Assembly (NCBI RefSeq): GCF_000715075.1
Contig: NC_134102.1
Location: 97,109,766 to 97,173,765, forward strand
Direction of reading: 5' to 3'
Source: Nicotiana tabacum
Lineage: Eukaryota > Streptophyta > Magnoliopsida > Solanales > Solanaceae
DNA: 64,000 nt
Shown one piece after another: positions 9,671 through 21,021 of this stretch. Numbering within the stretch: position 1 is the stretch's first letter; the number at the start of each line of letters is the position of its first letter. Below the pieces are notes generated by a model that was given only the letters and a program-made list of their open reading frames with translations, was not told the origin of the DNA and did no database searches. Position numbers and translations under genes: made by a program.

Positions 9671-10467
9671 TGTCACGCCCCGGAGTCCCAGCCTTGGGGT
9701 CATGATGGAGTCTAACATCTACTTGCTAGCCAAGCCGACGTGAACAGAAAATTAACTCATTTTAACAATTTTTGACAGGCTATTATCAATTAAAACGGCA
9801 CAAGTCTGAAGTCTAATATAATAATAATACAGAATCACGAGTCTAAACATAACCCAGAAACTGGTGTCACGAGTACATGAACATCTAGATTGCTACAAAC
9901 ATGGTCTGAATAAAATACACTAATTGGAACTCAGAAAATAGTAAAGATATGAGGGAAAGTGACTTTAGGGCTACGAACACCGTGCAGCTGTACCTCAAGT
10001 CTCCGTCGGCACTGGATCCAAGCAAATCTATTGAACGCCACTAGGACCCACTTCGAAATATGTACAAGAAGTGAAAAGTATAGTATGAGTACAACCGACC
10101 CATATACTCTGTATGTGTCGAGCCTAACCTCGACGAAGTAGTGACGAGGCTAAGGCATGCCACTTACAATAACCTGTACGCCGTATAATAACACTAACAT
10201 GGAAGGAAAACATGAAATGAAACTAAGGCAGTTAATTTATGAAAAAGAACTCAATCCTCGCAATCAGAGAACCCAGAATAACCGATCTCATGATTTTCAT
10301 ATAAAAATATTAGAAACCAACACAATAACAACAACGAATACAACGTACATATCCGTTGCAACGCGCAACCCAATCCCACCGTACACACACAATTCTCCCT
10401 TATTTCACCATAGCATCATTTATCAATACCAAGAATCACGTATACAATCTGTTACGGCGCACAACCC
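9671..10467 (-). repeat. E1 3' LTR, piece 1
   Basis: Begins TGTCACGCCCCGGAGTCCC and matches base for base, with scattered substitutions, the start of the right LTR at 62403 (TGTCACAACCTGGAATCCC). Shared landmarks include GTACCTCAAGTCTCCG, AACCTCGACGAAGTAGTGAC and TTTATGAAAAAGAACTCAAT. It ends at AACCC (10463-10467), where E2 is inserted. The open frames at 9959-10592 are LTR sequence, not genes. Confidence 0.9.
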
Positions 10468-12471
10468 TGTCACACCCCGACATCGGGGAGCGCAACTGGT
10501 GCTCAACAGAGTTACCCCGGTCGAGCAAGCCTACACAGTGTCGTCTACCCAACTCACCCATAAATAAAGAGAAGAATACACTCATTAATTAGTTAGTAAG
10601 AAGTCATGTGAAGAAACCTCGTTCATTTCCATTAATTACGTCATTAACAAGTCTTCAAAACAGTACATTGTACAATCATAGTTAAAGTGGAACAGATTAT
10701 ACGATTACAATATTTTTAGTTTAACCTTCCCAAAAATAGATACAACCCACACTATGTCTACGGAGCCTCTAACGGGAATAAAAGAGTGCTATGACAGTAC
10801 CGGCAATAAGGCCCCGGTTATACCTCAAAATGCTATGTACAAAGGATAGGAAATACAGGACCCCGAAATGAAGTGGGGCTCACCAAGTCAGTTGAGGAGA
10901 GGGTGTGCTGCTATCACTAATCAATACCACCTGCTATAGAACCACCTGTATCCATTAAAGATGCAGCGCCCCCGACAAAAGTGACGTTAGTACATATGGA
11001 ATAGTACTAGTATGTAGAACTAAGCACCCTATCAATAGAACGAATAACAGTAAACAGAGAAAGAAACAGGACATCAATAAGAGGATCAAATAGTAACAAG
11101 GTGTCAACTTAGGGACAAGTAAGTTCCAATCTTTTTAAGTTGGGAGATCTTTAGCATCGATACACCACCGTGTTTTAGCACGGAGTCCGATCTCAGCCCA
11201 ATCGTCTAAGCTGTCTCACCCCGAGACATCCACTTCAAATACCACCATGTGCACGACATGTCATCTGATCTCAGTCCGATCGGCTAAGCTGTCTCGCCAC
11301 AATGCCTTGTGGGTCGACATCACATCATATCACGCTAGCAATAGCTCATCCTATTTAAGGGGAAACAATCTCATCACATTAACACGAAGATTTACCCCTC
11401 AATCATTCCTACACTGGCACGTATAGTTTTGGGGTTAGATTATTCCGACCTACCCTTTATCAGTGGCTATACGATGCTCCCAAGGCATTTATTATAAAAA
11501 GTATTTAACACTCATTTCACATTCTTTTACATGTCATTCATTTTGTTGGCACCATTGGCCATAACGCAATACCATTCTTGGCACGTTGGCCGTACTTCAT
11601 AATTCATTCTCACTATTTCACTTTCAAACATCATTATGGGTAATCAAGAACAAGGCCCTTCAAATTAAGACTTTAACACATACTTGAGAAATTTAGGGTC
11701 TTAGGCACATGTGATTTTTTTTTACATAATTTGACATGGTAAATTCCGCTAGGAACACATTTTTAAATCATAACACAATAACACACAACCCATGCTTAAA
11801 CCACATTCTCAAATGGTAACTCAGCATAACAAGAATCTTTGGAATATATATTGAACGTATATTTATTTTGACATAAGACTTATTTGGAATAATTTAATTT
11901 ATAATAAGCATCATGGGACTTACAAGGGTATTATGGGGTTCAATTCTAAGAGAAGAGTATATCCAACATACCTCGCCTCGAGTTTTTAAAATTACTATAA
12001 TATTCCGGAATTCTTAGCCTCATCGATCTATTTAGAAATATAGCAAAATTGAAAACAAATTAGGAAGGAGTTCATAGTTCCAGCTCACTTGAGTATTTTA
12101 TCAAACACTAGGTGTGCATTAAGGTTTCAAGATCCCCCTATGGTGGATTCTTTCACCCCACTACCCAAAGTTCACCCAAAGAGTTCAACAATCCTCCCAC
12201 TACCCTTGATGCTACATGCATGTAAAAATACATAACTCTTACACCCAAGAATTGCTTGGCTTATTACCTATTTCAATTAGAATCACGAAATTGAGGGCTA
12301 TGGAATAGAAACTTACCTCTAGGATGAAGACCTAGTAAATTCTTCTTGCTATTTCTTCAACTTTGAGCAAACATTGATGGATGATGAGCTTAGGAACTTC
12401 CGCTCTCACTCCTTGGCACTCCTTCTCTCTAGAATATATGTCTTTAACCTTCTAAAATGATCCCCAAGGCT

Positions 12472-12479
12472 GTTTTATA
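12472..12479 (-). promoter_or_regulatory. TATA box in the E2 LTR
   Basis: The - strand reads TTCTTATAAAACAGCCTTGG. This is a good plant TATA box placed directly downstream of the palindrome cluster, as expected for the U3/R border of an LTR. Confidence 0.6.
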
Positions 12480-12525
12480 AGAATGGGGTCAGGTCAAAAA
12501 ATTAGAAAAAATGAAGCCCGATGCA

Positions 12526-12860
12526 GTTATGCGGTCGCATATGCGACCGCATAACGCTTCTACGGTCCGCAAAATGGGCCGCATAATGGCCCTTTGGAAC
12601 TGGACAAGTCTGCCCCACTCTGCGACCAGTCTACGGTCCACAGACCTATTCTAGAGTGGCATAATGCGCCACGGAACTTCCCTCTGGAAATTTTCATGCT
12701 GGGTCTGCGATGAGTTATGCGGCTCGCAAAATGATTGTGCGGCCGCATAATGTACCGCATAATGGTCTAAAATTTTTGCCTAGTTCTCTGCTTTAGTCAG
12801 CGGATGATAGGCGGTCCGCAGACAGTTCTGCGACTATAGAATGGACCGCAGAAATGCCCT
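12526..12860. repeat. Palindrome cluster in E2 LTR, including a 30-bp perfect palindrome
   Basis: Bases 12526-12555 are a perfect palindrome with no spacer; the left half is GTTATGCGGTCGCAT and the centre lies between 12540 and 12541. Related self-complementary words follow: TACGGTCCGCA, GGGCCGCATAATGG, TGCGGCCGCATAATG, TACCGCATAATGG, GGCGGTCCGCAGA and GGACCGCAG. They occupy about 330 bp just upstream, in element sense, of the TATA box. This is seen directly; any role is inference. Confidence 0.85.
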
Positions 12861-12957
12861 GTATTTCTCAAAAATTTTCTTCAACTCCCCAACGCACTGT
12901 TCAACCCAACTTAAGTGAAAACCCGGGTTTTAGGTTAAATATTTATGAGGACTTATA

Positions 12958-13330
12958 TCCTCCCCTACTTAGGATTATTCGTCCTCGAATGAGGGTCAAA
13001 ATTCAACATTAGCGCCCAATATGACTCAGTTGCTACAACACACACCAACAGTTCTAATTGTTTTGGCTAACTCCCTAAATTTTCAAAAATTTTGCCAGAG
13101 TCTCCCCTGTAATTGGTCCTATCCACCTGCCAGAGAATCCCAAAACTAGTCCTAAAAATATATACAGGAACCAACGACGCAACATAACATTAAAAAAAAT
13201 GCCAACTGTAGCCTCACGGGCAGTATACTACCAAAAAGGAACACCTTTAGCATCAACTGTACAAATGATACATAATTCATAGAAGGTAACTCTTAGAATT
13301 TTCATAGAACACAATGTTATAAATACATGG
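12958..13330 (-). other. E2 region between pol and 3' LTR
   Basis: It holds the polypurine tract next to the LTR, then the word ATTCGTCCTCGAATGAGGG at about 12978-12996, shared in form with the same place in E1 (GTTCGTCCTCGAAC) and E6 (GTTCGTCCTCGAACG). The rest, up to the integrase stop at 13331, is non-coding. Confidence 0.65.
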
Positions 13331-14630
13331 CTATTTAAACAAATGAGGGTACTTCTTCTTCATTTCTTCCTCGGCCTCCCAGATGGCCTCTTCAACTTGT
13401 TTGTTCCGCCATAGTACTTTCACGGAGGCAATCTCTTTGTTCTTCAATTTTCGATCTTGCCTATCAAGGATGGCAACTGGAATTTCTTCATAAGTAAATT
13501 CTTCATTAACCTCAATGGTCTCAACCAGAATAACAAGCGACGGATCTCCAACCACCTTCTTCAACATGGACACGTGGAACCCCGGGTGCACTAAAGACAT
13601 TTCTAGAGGTAGTTCTAGCATGTATGCCACCTGACCAATCCTCTGAATGATTTTGTACGGTCCGACATACCTCAGACTCAATTTTCCTTTCTTACAGAAC
13701 CGCATGATACCCTTCATAGGGGAAACCTTCAAGAATACCCAATCATCTTCTTTGAATTCCAAATCTCTACGACGAACATCTAAATAGGACTTCTGACGAC
13801 TCTAATAAATTTTCAACCGCTCCTTAATGATCTTAACCTTTTCCATAACATGATGCACGAGGTTTGGCCCTATCAACTCCGCTTTCCCAATCTCGAACCA
13901 CCCAATAGGAAATCTACATCTCCTACTATATAAAGCCTCGAACGATTCCATCTGAATGCTGACATGATAACTGTTGTTGTAGGCAAACTCTATGAGCGGC
14001 AAATGATCATCCCAACTACTTTTGAAGTCAAGAACACAAGCGCGCAACATATCCTCAAGCGTCTGAATAGTCCGCTCTGCCTGTCTGTCAGTTTGCGGGT
14101 GAAAGGTTGTACTAAGATTCACCTAGGTACCCAAACCTTACTGAAATTTCTTCCAAAAATTAACCGTGAACCATTCCCCTCGATCTGAGATAATAGAAAC
14201 TGGAGTGCCATGTAACCTGACTATTTCCGTGATGTACAATTTATCATACTGTTCTGGTGTGTTGGTAGCCTTAACATGTAAGAAGTGTGCTGATTTCGTG
14301 AGTCGATCCACAATCACCCAAACTCGAGTCGAATTTGCGAGGAGTGCGAGGTAGCCCTACCACAAAGTCCATATTGATCATCTCCCACTCCACATCAGAA
14401 TCTCTATGTTCTGTGCCAACCCAGCGGGCCTTTAGTGTTTGGCCTTTACTTGCTGACAATTTGGACATCTTGCCACAAAGTCCGCTATATTCCTCTTCAT
14501 ATCATTCCACCAATAGACTTCCCTAAGATCATGATACATATTTGTAGAGCCCGGGTGCACGAAATACCTAGAAGTGTGAGCCTCGATCATGATTTTGTCT
14601 GGAGACCATTCACATTTGGAACACATAGAC
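13331..14630 (-). pseudogene. E2 integrase with chromodomain-like tail
   Basis: Integrase inserts the element cDNA into host DNA. The zinc-binding part is at about 14626-14432 (EAHTSRYFVHPG, then CPNCQQVKAKH). The catalytic core follows with the first Asp in INMDFVVGLPRTP (about 14370) and the Glu region in QAERTIQTLEDML (about 14085). The C-terminal part is an intact frame of 143 codons, 13762-13331: DWVFLKVSPMKGIMRF, LVHPGFHVSMLKK, then a chromodomain-like end with ILDRQDRKLKNKE, VLWRNKQVEEAIWEAE and YPHLF. Frame changes between these blocks show it is broken. A chromodomain in this position directs insertion to heterochromatin in related elements. Confidence 0.85.
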
Positions 14631-16240
14631 GCCCTTGGTTAAGGTACCATCATCCACGCCAAGAGAAAAGGCCATGGTCTTATGTTTATGAATCCCTTCA
14701 TTCAGTTGTACCAACATTGGATTGTTGAATTGCCTCTCCTTGACTTCTACCATAAGCTACGATTCAGCCCTATTTTGCACAATCACCCCCCCCTCCTTCA
14801 CTAGAGTCTACATGACGAACTCCCAAACTAGCCAACCGATGAACCTCCTTGGCCAACGACCTTTGATATGCCTCCAAATGAGCCAAACTACCCATAGATT
14901 TCCGGCTAAGAGCATCCACCACAATATTAGCCTTCCCCGGATGATACATAATATCGATATCGTAATCCTTGAGTAACTCAAGCCATCTCCTCTACCTCAG
15001 ATTCAATTTCTTCTGTTTGAAAATGTATTGTATGCTCTTATGGTCCATGAATATATCTACATGGACCCCATATAGATAATGGCACCAAATTTCAATGCAA
15101 ATACCACTGCCGCGAGCTCTAAGTCATGTGTTGAATAGTTCTTTTCATGATTCTTTAGTTTCCCAAAAACATAAGCTATCACCTTGCCATGTTGTATTAA
15201 TACAAACCCAAGACCGATCCTTGAAGCATCGCAATACACCACAAACCCCTCCGTACCCTCTGGCAGGGTCAATACCGATGCCATAGTTAATCTTGATTTC
15301 CACTCTTGGAAGCTCCTTTCACAAGCATCTGGCCATTGGAAATTAACCGCCTTGTGCATCAATTTAGTCAATAGAGAGGCAAGAGTGGAGAACCCCTCCA
15401 CAAACTTCTTGTAATATCCAGCTAAGCCCAAGAAACTGTGAATCTCTGTTGGGGTAGTAGGTCTAGGCCAATTTTTCACAGCTGTAATCTTCTGAGGATC
15501 AAGCTCAATCCCTTCTCGTGAGATGACATGACCCAAGAACATGACAGATTCAAGCCAAAATTCACATTTTGAAAACTTCGTATATAACTGGTGGTGATAT
15601 AGAGTCTGCAAAACTGCCCTGAGATAATCGGTTTGGTCCTCCCGACTCCGTGAATAAACAAGAATATCGTCAATAAACACTATTACGAAGGAGTCGAGGA
15701 AAGGTTTGAAGACCTGATTCATAAGATCCATGAAAGCTGCGGGGGCATTTGTTAGCTCAAAAGACATTACCAGAAATTCAAAGTGCCCATACCGAGTCCT
15801 GAAAGTTGTTCTCAGAATATCCTGTTCCCTGATCTTCAACTGGTGATACCCGAATCTTAAATCGACCTTGGAGAAGTACTTAGCACCCTGCAATTGATCA
15901 AACAAGTTCTATCCTTAGTAGTGGGTACCTATTTTTGATTGTAACCTTGTTGAGCCGCCGATAGTCAATACACATTCTTAGCGACCCATCCTTCTTACTT
16001 ACAAATAGAATTGGTGCGCCCCAAGGCGACACACTCGGCCGGATGAAACCCTCCTCTAATAAATCTTTCAATTATTCTTTTAGCTTTTTCAATTCTGCTG
16101 GTGCCATTCTGTAGGGTGGAATTAATATAGGCTGCGTGCCTGGCATCATATCAATCCCAAAATCAATCTCCATGTCTGGTGGGATCCCAGGGAGCTTATC
16201 CGGAAAGACCTCTTGAAATTCATTCACAATAGGCACAAAC
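14631..16240 (-). pseudogene. E2 reverse transcriptase and RNase H
   Basis: The longest frame in the window (15905-15057, 282 codons) carries the RT palm: [15 protein letters not shown], the family's [14 protein letters not shown] written here as [14 protein letters not shown], the catalytic [26 protein letters not shown] and [17 protein letters not shown]. RNase H starts with [12 protein letters not shown] and continues to [13 protein letters not shown]. The N-terminal RT block (about 16240-15906) and the rest of RNase H (15056-14631) are in other frames with stops. The FIDD catalytic pair is intact but the polyprotein is not. Confidence 0.9.
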
Positions 16241-17249
16241 TCAAGTGTAGGTGCCTCTGCAGATGTCCATAACCCGGACCAAATAGTAGATACACCCCTT
16301 GTTAATCATCTTTGTGGCCTTAAGGTAATAAATAAACATACCCTTTGGCACCACATCATCCCTCTTCCATTCAATCACTGACTCAGTTGGAAATTGAAAC
16401 CTAACGGTTCTGGTATGATAGTCAAGCTTAGCGAAACATGAATAAAGCCAATCCATCCCCATTATTACATCAAAGACAACCATCCCCAATTCAATGAGAT
16501 CGACCATGGTGTCCTGACCATACACCGTAACAACACAATCCCTATAAACCCGCACGACCACAATAGACTCACCAACCGGGTAGATACAGAGAACGGCTCA
16601 TGGAGTTATTCCATATCTATCCCAAATTCCATAGAAACATAGGGAGTGACATAGGACAAAGTGGAACCGGGATCAATAAGAGCATACACATCATGAGATT
16701 GGACAGTCAATATACCTGTGACAACATCTGGAGAAGCCTCTGAACTCTGAAGACCCCTCATAGCATAAAAACGGTAGGGTCCTCCCGAACTCTGTGCGCC
16801 ACCCCTAGCTGCACCACGCCCTGCGATTGTTGGGGTGCCTCGAGCTGGAGGAGGTGCTGTGGATGTAGTAGCTACAGAACTGGCTGGCTGAGCTGCACCC
16901 CTGCCCATGCTCTGGTAAGACGAACGACAATCCATTTGAATGTGATCCCCCATTCCACACCCGTAACATATGGGCTGGTCCATGTAGCAGATCCCAAAGT
17001 GCATCTTCCCGCACCTAGGGCATGGGGGCCTCCGCTGCTACTGAAATCTCCCACCAGACCGGCCCTGCTGGTAAGATCCCCTGTTTCCCTGGCTAGGCCT
17101 AAAACGGTTCCCCTACTGCTGACTGGGTCCCGATGGCGGTGCACTGACTGAAGACTGAGAAAAAGACTAGGATGACCCTGATGATCCTCCCCTGAAAGCT
17201 GTCCTACCACCACCACCAGAAGTACTATTGAAGCTATCCTCCTCTACTA
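16241..17249 (-). pseudogene. E2 gag end and protease
   Basis: Two zinc-knuckle-like motifs are seen near 17020-16920: CPRCGKMHFGIC and CYGCGMGDHIQMDC, the second a standard C-x2-C-x4-H-x4-C. A Gly/Ala/Arg-rich linker leads to the retropepsin catalytic motif ALIDPGSTLSYV at about 16680, and further on to DVIMGMDWL in the frame 16561-16241. Gag upstream of about 17249 is deleted. Confidence 0.8.
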
Positions 17250-17279
17250 CTTTAGGTGAAATATTTACGGGGCCTTACA
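17250..17279 (-). repeat. Residual 30-bp end of the E2 5' LTR
   Basis: It matches the LTR terminus at about 12928-12957 and lies between the truncated gag and the second AACCC duplication at 17280-17284. It marks the original right edge of E2. Confidence 0.75.
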
Positions 17280-17369
17280 AACCCGATCCCACCATATCAT
17301 TATAATTAATGTCATAATCCTCCATTATTACACCATATTATCATTTATTAATAGCAAGAGTCACGTATA
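17280..17369 (-). repeat. E1 3' LTR, piece 2
   Basis: AACCCGATCCCACCATATC up to AAGAGTCACGTATA. It matches the right LTR of E1 at about 63200-63285 (CGATCCCACTATATC, ATAATCCTCCCTTATTACAC, ATCAATAGCAAGAATC). The first five bases are the E2 duplication and the last five (GTATA, 17365-17369) are the E5 duplication. Confidence 0.9.
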
Positions 17370-17528
17370 TCATGGTAGGCTAGAAATATGATTATTTGGC
17401 TACTTTGCACCTATTATTTGCTACACTTTAATTGTATTTGAGCTAAAATATGGACAATATATACTCATTATGTGTTTTAATTGTGTAGGATGAGAATCCG
17501 GGCTAAGAAAAGTTTTTGGAGCTAAAAT
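17370..17528 (+). repeat. E5 left LTR, piece 1
   Basis: Reads TCATGGTAGGCTAGAAATAT onward and matches the right LTR start at 53840 (TGATGGTAGGCTAGAAATAT), with shared ATTTGAGCTAAAATATGGAC, CAATATATACTCATTA and GAATCCGGGC. It is interrupted after GGAGCTAAAAT by E4. The right LTR continues there with AAATTAAAAC, matching 39290 onward. Confidence 0.9.
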
Positions 17529-18193
17529 TGTTTACCCTAAAAATGGATAACAATTAAATTTATAAGTGGTTTTAAGGATAGGCGGATTAATTCAATAAAA
17601 ATGATGAATTACGTTATATTAAACAGATAAATGACGTAACAAATTGTCAAACCAATTAAGGGAAGTGATCCCGGACTTAGTAACAACTTTAATGGAATGC
17701 CTACCTTCGATCCCGGGCTCACGTTAATGATGAACTGATGAACAAAAGTGGGAACTTTGAATAACAGAGAAAATAAGAGTATATTGCCTTAATATACGTG
17801 TTACAATATTCCTAATAAATAATCAGACCCTTTTATATAATAAGAGAGTTTTACCTTAAGTACAATTCCATAAAAGGTAAAAAAATTTCATCTTACTAAT
17901 CACTGATTTTCTGTCGATATGTGCTGAGATTCACGCCGTGACATCCGGATGGTCACGGATATCACGTCCCTTTGTTGGTCGTGCTCGATTATCTGGTAAT
18001 GCTTTGTGAGGTTTTTGGGATTCGAATCGAACCTGCGGGTCGTAGCCCCGATGCTTCCAAGGGCATGTGTTTTGCCCGGACCTTGACTCGAGGTCTCCTT
18101 GCCTCGATCCTGGTTCCTTGCACTCATGTCTCTTACTTCGTTTACTTCATCAAAAACCGAGGTGTCCCACGAGCTCAGTTTTACCCGTATACA
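17529..18193 (-). repeat. E4 3' LTR (left copy)
   Basis: From TGTTTACCCTAAAAATGG to CCGTATACA, 665 bp. It matches 38610-39284 throughout, with shared TAAGTGGTTTTAAGGATA, TGTCAAACCAATTAAGGG, GAATAATCAGACCC and TTTTGCCCGGACC. The adjoining GATAGTCCTCTTGTTTCTT, read on the - strand as AAGAAACAAGAGGACTATC, is the polypurine tract. Confidence 0.9.
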
Positions 18194-18389
18194 GATAGTC
18201 CTCTTGTTTCTTGGAGAGTAAGTTTACGGAGATGACGAGAAATGACATGTGCACTTTGATTCCTTGTTCAATACGCCGTGACATAAACGATAAAGAATCT
18301 GACACATCTTATCAGTTGTGTCATTATGAATTCAAATGCGTGCCAGCCATCGACTGGTCATCCTTGGATGTGAAACAGCGCGAAGCCTC

Positions 18390-18397
18390 TATAAATA
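18390..18397 (+). promoter_or_regulatory. TATA box of the E4 antisense gene
   Basis: GCCTCTATAAATACTCCCC lies outside the LTR, 196 bp downstream of its end and about 220 bp upstream of the ATG at 18616, on the + strand. The placement fits a dedicated promoter for the antisense gene with a leader of about 190 nt, which begins with CT-rich sequence as many plant leaders do. Confidence 0.6.
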
Positions 18398-19542
18398 CTC
18401 CCCTCCTTCGTTCATTTTTTTACCTTTTGACCAAGCTTCTACCTTCGATTCTTCAGGATATCACTGCCCTTCTTGATTCTCTAACATTTTTACCTCCGTT
18501 CTTCAAGACTCCTCAGTAAATTACAAGCTTTTACTTATTTTCTACTCAAACCAATGCACTTGAACTTTCATCTTCCAACCTTTCTTCATATGTTTTAAGC
18601 CTTTTCTGGATAACAATGGCTAAAACTTCCAAAACTATTCCCCAAAAAGTTACTTCATCTTCTTCACAACCGACCGCTAAAGTCGACGAGGCCACTCCCG
18701 ATGTGGTCGTCCTCGAGAGATCCATTCTTGGTGCGGCTACCGATGAATCGGCTACCGAGCTTCCCTTGAAAATTTTTGTTCCCAGGGGGTGCTTGGTTGC
18801 CGATGACTTTAAAGTTGAAAAGCCCTCGTCGGTGCAAGGCTGATGTGAGGCGGTATCTAGGTATATTTTCTCCTTATGGTTCGAAAGGACTACGATTGGG
18901 TGAATAAGGACGTAGTTGTCCCCGGGCCCGAGGACGCTATTACTACCCATGTGGAGGGGTATCTGAGTGTTTACACTTATCCCTTCACATTGGGCCTAGT
19001 AGAACCGGTTATTTTGGACTTCTGCAAGAGGTATGAAGTATGTCTCGGTCAGATCTACCCGTCACTGTGGCGGATCGTAATCCTTCTTCGATACTTTGTG
19101 AACAAGACCGAATCCCGTCGGTTCACCATCGATCATTTTCTCTGCCTAAACAGTCCCCGAATCTTTTGAGGGGGACAGATAAATCTTACACGCCGGGCTA
19201 GCAAAGCCACATTCTCGAGCATCGATGAGGACTGGGATCGGGGATGGCAGGGACGCTTTGTCCGGGTGAAGACCACAGACTTGATCCCTTTTGAGCTTAT
19301 GCCATTCCTCGAGAAGTGGAATGTGTCATGTAAGCACAACTTTCCTTTAAACGTCGATTTTACGTTCATCTCCTTTTTCCTCACTAGTATTTGTGGTGGT
19401 GTAGCTGCTGCTCGAGTCCCAAACGCCATTCTTAGGTTCAAGGAGTGGATCGAAGGAATTTGTTCGTAGATGCCTTATTTTGATGGCACATGGCGCGATC
19501 TCTCGAAGGGCCACTGGGAGACCCATTCTCATGGTAAGATCT

Positions 19543-20900
19543 TGATGGTAGGCTATAATTGCATATTTTAGTTTCTTATCGCACTCTAATTTACTGCACT
19601 CTTATTGTGTTTGAGCCTTAATCGCTAGTGTTTTGCACTTATTGTGTGTTTATGCCTTGTATGAGCGATTCTGAGTTATGTAGATATTGTGGAACTAATT
19701 CGAGCTATATGGAGCCTTGAAATCTGAGTAAAAGCCCAAGGGATTAAGTCGGGATCGTGTTCGGGGGTCAAGGATCAATTTTGGACATCAAAATTCAAGG
19801 AAGAAGCAACTGCTGAAGAAATGCATTAGTGCGAGGCACTGTGCGACGCATTAGGGAATATTTTTGTCAGAAATTTCCAAAGTTCAGAGATTGGGTTTTT
19901 TATGGTCTGACAGGAAAAAGCATTAGTGCGACGCACTGTGCGAGGGACAGTGCGACGCATGGAAAGCATTAAGTTTGCAAGTTTTCCTATTTCGGCTAGG
20001 AAAGGGAGATTTCATCTAGGTCCGACCCTACTTGGTATAAATACATGGAAAAACGTTATTTTCTGGACTTTTGACACACTTTAGACCTAGAGACACACGA
20101 GCAACATTCGGGAGCAAGGATATCTCAGATTTCTTCATCTTTTCTTAGTATTTTCAATTATCCAACACTTATGAATTTGTTTGATACTATCATGAGTGGC
20201 TAAAACCCATAGTTCTGGGGTTGTGATTTAGCCATGAATATTGTTGTTTAACGTTGACTTAATCTTGATTACGATTCACCAATATATGGTTGTTTCTTTA
20301 TTTTTGTGATTAATTGCTTAATTGTCTGCCCAAAAGTTAGGTTATATTGACTATCTATGCTATGCTTAGGAAAGCCATGTTTAGATTAGATAAGAATTGA
20401 AGAGAGCACGATCTTAACTCTGAGGGAGGCAGATTTGTGATTAGGATAGAAATATACCTAGTCACCATGCTTAATTAAATATCATAATCTTAATGCGTTC
20501 TTAATTGACTGATTTCATAGGAATATAGGCGTTAATCTATTTTGAATAGGCGAGTAGTACTTCGGGAGAAGGCTATGAGAGCAATTGTTCGATTAATTAG
20601 CAATCATGAGTGAATTGTATGAAATGGAGAGTTAACTAAAACACAATAGGATTGGTGAATCGATCACAACCCTAGAATATTGTCTCTGCTGAATACACAA
20701 CAACCGTTTTGCTACTTGATAATTTAGTTACTACTTAGAATTATAGTTTAATATAATTAAACTCTTGAACTTGAATTGGCTCGACTGAATAACAATCTTG
20801 GTAAATTTAGTGGGTAGTGTCTCTGTGGATTCGATACTCGACTTATCATTTGATTACTTGTACGACCACGTATACTTGCGTGTGCATTTGGGAGCAATAA
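19543..20900 (+). repeat. E3 5' LTR
   Basis: Starts TGATGGTAGGCTATAATTGC and ends around GGAGCAATAA. It has a TATAAATA box at 20036-20043 (CTTGGTATAAATACATGG). Between about 19830 and 19975, directly upstream of it, repeated GCGAC/GCGAGG words occur (TAGTGCGAGGCACTGTGCGA and GTGCGACGCAC twice over). Confidence 0.9.
20036..20043 (+). promoter_or_regulatory. TATA box of the E3 5' LTR
   Basis: TATAAATA in CTTGGTATAAATACATGG, conserved at 28476-28483 in the 3' LTR. It fits the start of transcription of E3 RNA. Confidence 0.65.
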
Positions 20901-20924
20901 GTTTTTTGCGCCATTGCTGGGGAC
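20901..20924 (+). other. E3 primer binding site (tRNA-Asp type)
   Basis: TTTTGCGCCATTGCTGGGGA directly follows the LTR and differs at only a few bases from TGGCGCCGTTGCCGGGGA, the complement of the plant tRNA-Asp 3' end. Athila and other Tat-branch elements commonly use this tRNA. Confidence 0.75.
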
Positions 20925-21021
20925 TTGAATATTGACTACTTTCTAGTTTTTGCTTTCATTGTTTATTTCGTCAAGTCTAACGTTACTTGATTGTTGCTTT
21001 GATCTTCCGAACTTTGATTGA

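Larger units (their letters stand above)
10468..12957 (-). repeat. E2 3' LTR
   Basis: Starts TGTCACACCCCGACATCGG on the + strand and ends near 12957 beside a polypurine tract (CCTCCCCTACTTAGG at 12959-12973, read as CCTAAGTAGGGGAGG). The length is about 2.49 kb. Read on the - strand it carries a cluster of GCGGTCCGCA-type palindromes (12860-12526) followed by a TATAAAAC box at 12479-12472. Confidence 0.85.
10468..17279 (-). mobile_element. E2: Ty3/gypsy chromovirus inserted in the E1 LTR, 5' part deleted
   Basis: Flanked by AACCC at 10463-10467 and 17280-17284. Read on the - strand it ends with a full 3' LTR (12957-10468), with integrase, RT and gag upstream of it. Its own 5' LTR is reduced to about 30 bases at 17250-17279: TAGGTGAAATATTTACGGGG CCTTACA, which matches the LTR terminus TAGGTTAAATATTTATGAGG ACTTATA at 12931-12957. 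The primer site and the start of gag are gone, so one deletion joined gag to the very end of the 5' LTR. The chromodomain-like integrase tail places it in the chromovirus branch, Tekay/Del-like. Confidence 0.85.

Noticed and set aside
9959..10592. Three open frames of 60-136 codons near the left end of the retrotransposon stack
   Set aside because: They lie wholly inside the E1 and E2 LTRs, and the matching right LTR has stops at the same places. They are not genes.
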